Assembly (NCBI RefSeq): GCF_012927115.1
Contig: NZ_JABBFY010000002.1
Coordinates: forward strand, 248,001 to 312,000
DNA from: Sphingomonas sp. G-3-2-10
Lineage (GTDB): Bacteria; Pseudomonadota; Alphaproteobacteria; Sphingomonadales; Sphingomonadaceae
Length of the DNA: 64,000 bases
Direction of reading: 5' to 3'
The notes under the pieces were generated by a model. It did not search any database. It was not told the DNA's origin and saw only the letters and a program-made list of their open reading frames with translations. Of the stretch, positions 61,001-64,000 are shown piece by piece. Numbering within the stretch: the stretch's first letter is position 1; every line of letters starts with the position of its first letter. Made by a program: the position numbers and the translations under genes.

Positions 61001-61492
61001 GAAGGGCGTCAGCGGTTGCTGGCCGCGTTCGAAGCGGTCGACCAGCATTTCCGCCGGCTGTTCACGACGCTGTTCAACGGCGGCGCCGCGCATCTCGAAC
61101 TGGTCGATTCGGACGATCCGCTCGAAGCCGGTCTCGAGATCATGGCCCAGCCGCCGGGCAAGAAGCTCCAGTCGCTGACCTTGCTCTCGGGCGGCGAACA
61201 GGCGCTGACTGCGGTGGCGCTGATCTTCGCGCTGTTCCTGACCAACCCCGCGCCGATTTGCGTCCTCGACGAAGTCGACGCCCCGCTCGACGACGCCAAT
61301 ATCGAGCGCTTCTGCGACTTGCTCGACCGCATGACCGAGGAAACGCGCACCCGCTACCTGATCGTCACGCACAATGCCGCGACGATGAGCCGCATGCACC
61401 GCCTGTTCGGCGTGACGATGGTGGAGCGCGGGGTTAGCCGGCTCGTGTCGGTGGATCTGGGCGGCGCGCTGGACGTGCTGGCGGCGGAGTGA
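58085..61492 (+). CDS. smc: Chromosome segregation protein SMC
   Basis: A 1135-residue condensin ATPase. Walker A is GPNGCGKS (31-38), the ABC signature is LLSGGEQALTA, and Walker B is ICVLDEVDAPLDD near the C-terminus. The head domains are joined by long alanine-rich coiled coils (about 165-500 and 650-960) and a central hinge. The hinge (about residues 500-640) is short and starts at DKDRILDKLKVDAGYER. ScpA and ScpB genes are not in this window. It ends against the convergent GH130 gene. Confidence 0.97.
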   Translation: MQIKRLRLTGFKSFVDPADLRIEPGLTGIVGPNGCGKSNLLEALRWAMGENSPKSMRGAGMEDVIFAGTATRPQRDFAEVSILADGVGEMDEMEVVRRIERGAGSAYRINGRDVRAKDVSLAFADAATGAHSPALVSQGRIGAIISAKPAERRAMLEEAAGIAGLHVRRKDAEQKLRATEANLTRLDEVITDQEARAQALRRQARQAERYRELSDKIRVAEARMIFARWRDAAAAADVAKKEAQAAEALVAERAKAHDDAAAVQQAAAETLAGLRASALMVRDKATETMHALATLRSERATVERRIADLKHAELRLAEDRGREGALARDAAEALARLSDEMAALDQRIETAATRMPNLDAALAEAERAARDAEVALAQALAAQASEAAEARVAEAALAAARTRVERSTRDLARIDAELRALPDAEPLKAEKARAADARAKALAQAETARTGLARADAAERGAIDGRDRAQSARAAAHAELSALDSEAQALTKSTRPSDKDRILDKLKVDAGYERALAAGLGDDLEAGLDAKAERYWAGAEALPGDPGAASGTTPLVRHVQAPGELTRRLSQILVAEADTGQPLAVGQRLVTLSGTLRRWDGYVAKSGGAAAAERLERINRLAAIEKARPAAVRGVDAADAELARIDETIAEARRNAGDCRRLLDHSDTAARDAARAEDRAAGQLERLDSQRADLDSRRARILTEQDEAAGELSRAEAAKAALPDGSATRDKVARLSSEAETRRAASASARAERGTLEREISQSRERRAAAEAESKSWNARAGEAARRSAEMDQRAIDLAEESETLAGKPAELDAKVAEAEQAGESARAESSAAQSAERDAEAALRATEGDVRAANESLSQAREARAGALARAENQEMRRVEMGRLSGERFECPPPLLPERAGFKEDSVGDPQAESSSHDRLIAERERIGPVNLVAESELAELTTSAEASAKERDELTQAVHRLRGSIGMLNREGRQRLLAAFEAVDQHFRRLFTTLFNGGAAHLELVDSDDPLEAGLEIMAQPPGKKLQSLTLLSGGEQALTAVALIFALFLTNPAPICVLDEVDAPLDDANIERFCDLLDRMTEETRTRYLIVTHNAATMSRMHRLFGVTMVERGVSRLVSVDLGGALDVLAAE

Positions 61493-61499
61493 TTGAAAG

Positions 61500-61522
61500 C
61501 CCTCTGCCCTCCGGGGAGAGGG
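61500..61522. terminator. Hairpin between convergent smc and GH130 genes
   Basis: CCCTCT at 61500-61505 and AGAGGG at 61517-61522 enclose CCC and GGG pairs, forming a GC-rich hairpin in the 33-base gap between two convergent stops. Similar hairpins occur at 17313 and in the composite repeats. Termination is inferred. Confidence 0.5.
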
Positions 61523-61525
61523 AAG

Positions 61526-62644
61526 TTAGCGAAACACCAGTTTCGGGATGTGCGTGATCCGGCACGCCAGGTCCGCCTCGCCCGAGGCCACGACATAGTG
61601 ATCCCCCGCATCGGCGATCCCCGTGGTGAACACCACTGGTGTCGGCAGATACATCTGATGCGCGATGTCGGCGGTCAGCGTGGGGGCGGCTTCCAGCAGG
61701 GGCGCGCCGTCCTCCTGCCGGATTACCCGGGTCGGATCGTCGCGGTCGAGCAGCGCCCAGAAGGTGCGATATACGCCCACCGTCTCGCGCTTCTCGACGC
61801 CGTGATACAGCACCAGCCAGCCTTCGGGCGTCAGGATCGGCTGCGCGCCGCCGCCCATTCTCAGGCTGGTGCTGGTGCCCTTGCGCGCGCGGATGCCGGG
61901 CGCTTCGGAGGGTCGCCAGTGCAGCCCATCGGGCGACGTCGCCATCTGGATCGCCGGTCCGCCGGCCCAAGGGCTTTCGTCGGGATAGGCGAAATATTGC
62001 TCCCCCAGCGGGCGGGTGAGCGCCATATATTTGCCGCCCGGCTTGCCTTCGAACAGGAGCATGTCCTTGTTCTGGTGATCGAGCACGATGCCGAGCGGCT
62101 TGTAATCCAGCCCGTTCACCGAATGGTACATCGCGGTGCAATGCCGCTCGGCCGAAACCGAGCAGACGGTCATCCACCAGCTGCCGCCGACCAGGCTGAT
62201 CCGCGCATCCTCGATCCCGTAATCCTGCCAGCTGGCGGAGGGTTCGATCGCCTTGTCGTAGTGGACCTTGACCACTTCGCGCGCATCGCCGGTCAGCTCT
62301 ACGGGCAACAGCCACGACAGCGACGTCAGCCCGAGCAAGGGCGGATGGCGACCCTTCAGCGCGAAGGTGCGCGGATCGCTCATCTCGACCCCGGCGAGCG
62401 GATGCCGGTCGAGCCCATAGCCTTCGGGGGTCCAGCGAATCGTTCGCGCGAAGCCGCCCGCGACCGGCTCGCGCAGCGCTTCGGCCACGCGGACCATCAG
62501 CAGCAGATTGCCGCCCGGCAGCCGCGCCAATCCCGGATTGAACGCGCCCAGCACATAGGTTGGCTCGCCCAGCGACTTGCGCAGCGGGGATTGCGAGAGG
62601 TCGACGTCATCGGGGCGGAAGATCAGATAGTCGTCGGCAGACAC
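61526..62644 (-). CDS. Glycoside hydrolase family 130-like protein
   Basis: A 372-residue five-bladed propeller enzyme resembling GH130 mannoside phosphorylases and mannosidases: FNPGLARLPGGNLLLMVRV, YGIEDARISLVGG with the aspartate of the active site, YHSVNGLDYKPLG and GWLVLYHGVEKRE are typical. The substrate is probably a mannose-containing oligosaccharide, but no sugar genes surround it. I chose the GTG at 62644 because AAGGGG precedes it; a longer ATG start at 62716 overlaps the chorismate mutase gene. Confidence 0.8.
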   Translation of the reverse strand: MSADDYLIFRPDDVDLSQSPLRKSLGEPTYVLGAFNPGLARLPGGNLLLMVRVAEALREPVAGGFARTIRWTPEGYGLDRHPLAGVEMSDPRTFALKGRHPPLLGLTSLSWLLPVELTGDAREVVKVHYDKAIEPSASWQDYGIEDARISLVGGSWWMTVCSVSAERHCTAMYHSVNGLDYKPLGIVLDHQNKDMLLFEGKPGGKYMALTRPLGEQYFAYPDESPWAGGPAIQMATSPDGLHWRPSEAPGIRARKGTSTSLRMGGGAQPILTPEGWLVLYHGVEKRETVGVYRTFWALLDRDDPTRVIRQEDGAPLLEAAPTLTADIAHQMYLPTPVVFTTGIADAGDHYVVASGEADLACRITHIPKLVFR

Positions 62645-62687
62645 GGATCGATCCCCTTCAGCAGTGCATGACGAACGGCCGCTATCC

Positions 62688-62975
62688 TCAGCCAGTTCCT
62701 CCGCGCGCCTTCTCATGGTGCCGGATCACCTCATCGATGATGAAGCGCAGGAATTTCTCGGAGAATTCGGGATCGAGATCGGCATCCTTGGCCAGCGCGC
62801 GCAGCCGCTCGATCTGGCGTTCCTCGCGGCCCGGATCGGCGGGGGGGAGCGCGTTGGCGGCCTTGTACTCGCCCACCGCCTGGGTGATCTTGAAACGCTC
62901 GGCCAGCATGAACACCAGCGATGCATCGATATTGTCGATGCTCTGGCGGTAGCGGCTCAGCGTCTCGTCGGGCAT
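62688..62975 (-). CDS. Chorismate mutase, AroQ type
   Basis: A 95-residue stand-alone helical chorismate mutase, converting chorismate to prephenate. DNIDASLVFMLAERFKITQAV contains the helix with the conserved arginine/lysine pattern, and the third helix is EFSEKFLRFIIDEVIRHHEKAR. It supplies prephenate to the separate prephenate dehydratase at 50848. The ATG at 62975 is the family start; upstream frames look random. It lies 43 bases upstream of GH130 and is divergent from the polyprenyl synthetase gene. Confidence 0.9.
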   Translation of the reverse strand: MPDETLSRYRQSIDNIDASLVFMLAERFKITQAVGEYKAANALPPADPGREERQIERLRALAKDADLDPEFSEKFLRFIIDEVIRHHEKARGGTG

Positions 62976-63079
62976 CGGATACTCCTTCGCGCCCCTTTTG
63001 CCCGCGATTTGACACCGCGCAACCCTGAGTTTCCGGATGCAGGCTTGCCTTTGCCCGCAGCACGGGCCAGAGCGCGCCA

Positions 63080-64000
63080 ATGAGCGCTACGATCCATCGC
63101 CTCAACTCCCGCGAGCCTTCGCTGGAGCCGATGCTGACGCTGGTCGCGCCGGGCATGAACGCGGTCAACGCGGTGATCCTCGACCGCATGCAGTCCGACA
63201 TTCCGCTGATCCCCGAGCTGGCCGGTCACCTGATCGCCGGGGGCGGCAAGCGGATGCGCCCGATGCTGACGCTGGCGAGCGCGGAACTGCTCGGCTATTC
63301 GGGCACGCGCCATCACAAGCTGGCCGCGTCGGTCGAGTTCATCCACACCGCGACTTTGCTGCACGACGATGTGGTCGATTCGTCCGACCTGCGTCGCGGC
63401 CGTCGCACCGCCAATATCATCTGGGGCAATCCCGCCAGCGTGCTGGTCGGCGACTTCCTGTTCAGCCGCAGCTTCGAGCTGATGGTCGAGGATGGCAGCC
63501 TGAAGGTGCTCAAGATCCTTTCGGGCGCCAGCGCGACGATCGCCGAGGGCGAAGTCAATCAGCTGACCGCCGTGCGCCGCCTCGACCTGTCCGAAGCGCG
63601 CTATCTCGACATTATCGACGCCAAGACCGCGACTTTGTTTGCCGCGGCGTGCAAGATCGCCGCAGTCGTCGCCGAACGCGGCGAGGCCGACGAGGCTGCG
63701 CTCGACGCCTATGGCCGCAATCTCGGCATCGCCTTCCAGCTGGTCGACGATGCGATCGACTATGTTTCCGACGCCGGTACGATGGGCAAGGACGCGGGCG
63801 ACGATTTCCGCGAAGGCAAGATGACCCTGCCGGTCATCCTCGCTTATGCGCGCGGCAATGACGAGGAACGCGCCTTCTGGAAGGCCGCGGTCACCGGGCA
63901 CCGCAATTCGGACGAGGATTTCGCCGAAGCGATCCGCCTCGTCCGCGCCAGTCGCGCGGTGGACGACACGCTCGCTCGCGCCCGCCATTACGGCCAGCGC
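63080..64000 (+). CDS. Polyprenyl diphosphate synthase, 3' end outside window
   Basis: Isoprenyl-chain elongating enzyme of the class that makes the ubiquinone side chain (octaprenyl or decaprenyl). The first aspartate-rich motif is LLHDDVVDSSDLRRGR, preceded by GGGKRMRPMLT, and the second is FQLVDDAIDYVSD. The frame is open to the last base, so a few dozen codons are missing. Chain length cannot be told; sphingomonads usually contain Q-10. The ATG at 63080 gives MSATIHRLN. It is divergent from chorismate mutase across 104 bases. Confidence 0.93.
   Translation, partial: MSATIHRLNSREPSLEPMLTLVAPGMNAVNAVILDRMQSDIPLIPELAGHLIAGGGKRMRPMLTLASAELLGYSGTRHHKLAASVEFIHTATLLHDDVVDSSDLRRGRRTANIIWGNPASVLVGDFLFSRSFELMVEDGSLKVLKILSGASATIAEGEVNQLTAVRRLDLSEARYLDIIDAKTATLFAAACKIAAVVAERGEADEAALDAYGRNLGIAFQLVDDAIDYVSDAGTMGKDAGDDFREGKMTLPVILAYARGNDEERAFWKAAVTGHRNSDEDFAEAIRLVRASRAVDDTLARARHYGQR

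Noticed and set aside
1..64000. Search for genomic islands, prophage, insertion sequences or CRISPR arrays
   Set aside because: Gene content and composition look uniform and core-like. No transposase, integrase, phage structural gene or regularly spaced repeats were seen.

Overview
The window reads as 64 kb of core chromosome from a GC-rich alphaproteobacterium, most likely a Sphingomonas-type member of the Sphingomonadaceae. The pointers are a DivK-type response regulator with D53, a TorF-type porin, a DUF3572 protein, CycM-like membrane-anchored cytochrome c, the lptC-lptA-lptB-rpoN order, the mutY/DUF721/DsbA/smc cluster, and GC-rich palindromic intergenic repeats. About 67 protein genes are supported and packing is dense, with many 4-base start/stop overlaps. 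No tRNA, rRNA, CRISPR array, insertion sequence or prophage was seen. Genes run off both ends: PBP1A at the left and a polyprenyl synthetase at the right.

Layout. 1-6.2 kb: PBP1A, a small proline-repeat ORF, prfB, a lipoprotein-type methyltransferase, an ATP-grasp protein and a RadC-like JAB protein. 6.3-14.3 kb: thyA-folA-peptidase M19-ribF, a TspO homologue, then ileS-lspA-lipoprotein. 14.3-19.4 kb: TorF porin, RidA, HAD hydrolase, DUF3572, divK, rpmG, a GDT1-like membrane protein, dps and a small exported protein. 19.4-30 kb: metallophosphoesterase, the cisplatin-response ATP-dependent DNA ligase, an S41 peptidase, an Lrp-EamA-YdeI-cupin run, an SDR/DUF4279 pair, a double cold-shock-domain protein, TerC and RNase D. 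30-34.4 kb: LPS export (lptC, lptA, lptB) and rpoN. 34.4-42.4 kb: the partner exonuclease and helicase of the DNA ligase, a two-domain retropepsin-like protein, a mannitol-dehydrogenase-family enzyme and hisZ. 42.5-49 kb: the serC-serA operon with a likely leader RNA, then a polysaccharide-related group (esterase-like hydrolase, extensin-family protein, GH5 enzyme) with a LacI-type operator. 49-64 kb: cytochrome c, pheA, an ECF sigma factor with a small membrane partner, nudC, a serine hydrolase, mutY, DUF721/DciA-like protein, two DsbA-like proteins, smc, a GH130 enzyme, chorismate mutase and polyprenyl synthetase.

How the genes fit together. Most are housekeeping: wall synthesis, translation, folate and dTMP synthesis, serine, histidine and phenylalanine synthesis, LPS transport and chromosome maintenance. 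The less ordinary features are regulatory or structural. They include the hairpin leader upstream of serC, the perfect 14-base operator at 46468-46481, two 85-base copies of a dispersed palindromic element in opposite orientation, a perfect 27-base inverted repeat upstream of dps, and a DNA-repair module whose ligase sits about 13 kb from its exonuclease and helicase. I found no compelling wholly new multi-gene system. The best candidates for undescribed biology are the proline-repeat peptide, the GDT1 homologue lacking its acidic motifs, the methyltransferase with a lipoprotein signal, and the double cold-shock protein with a glycine-rich head.
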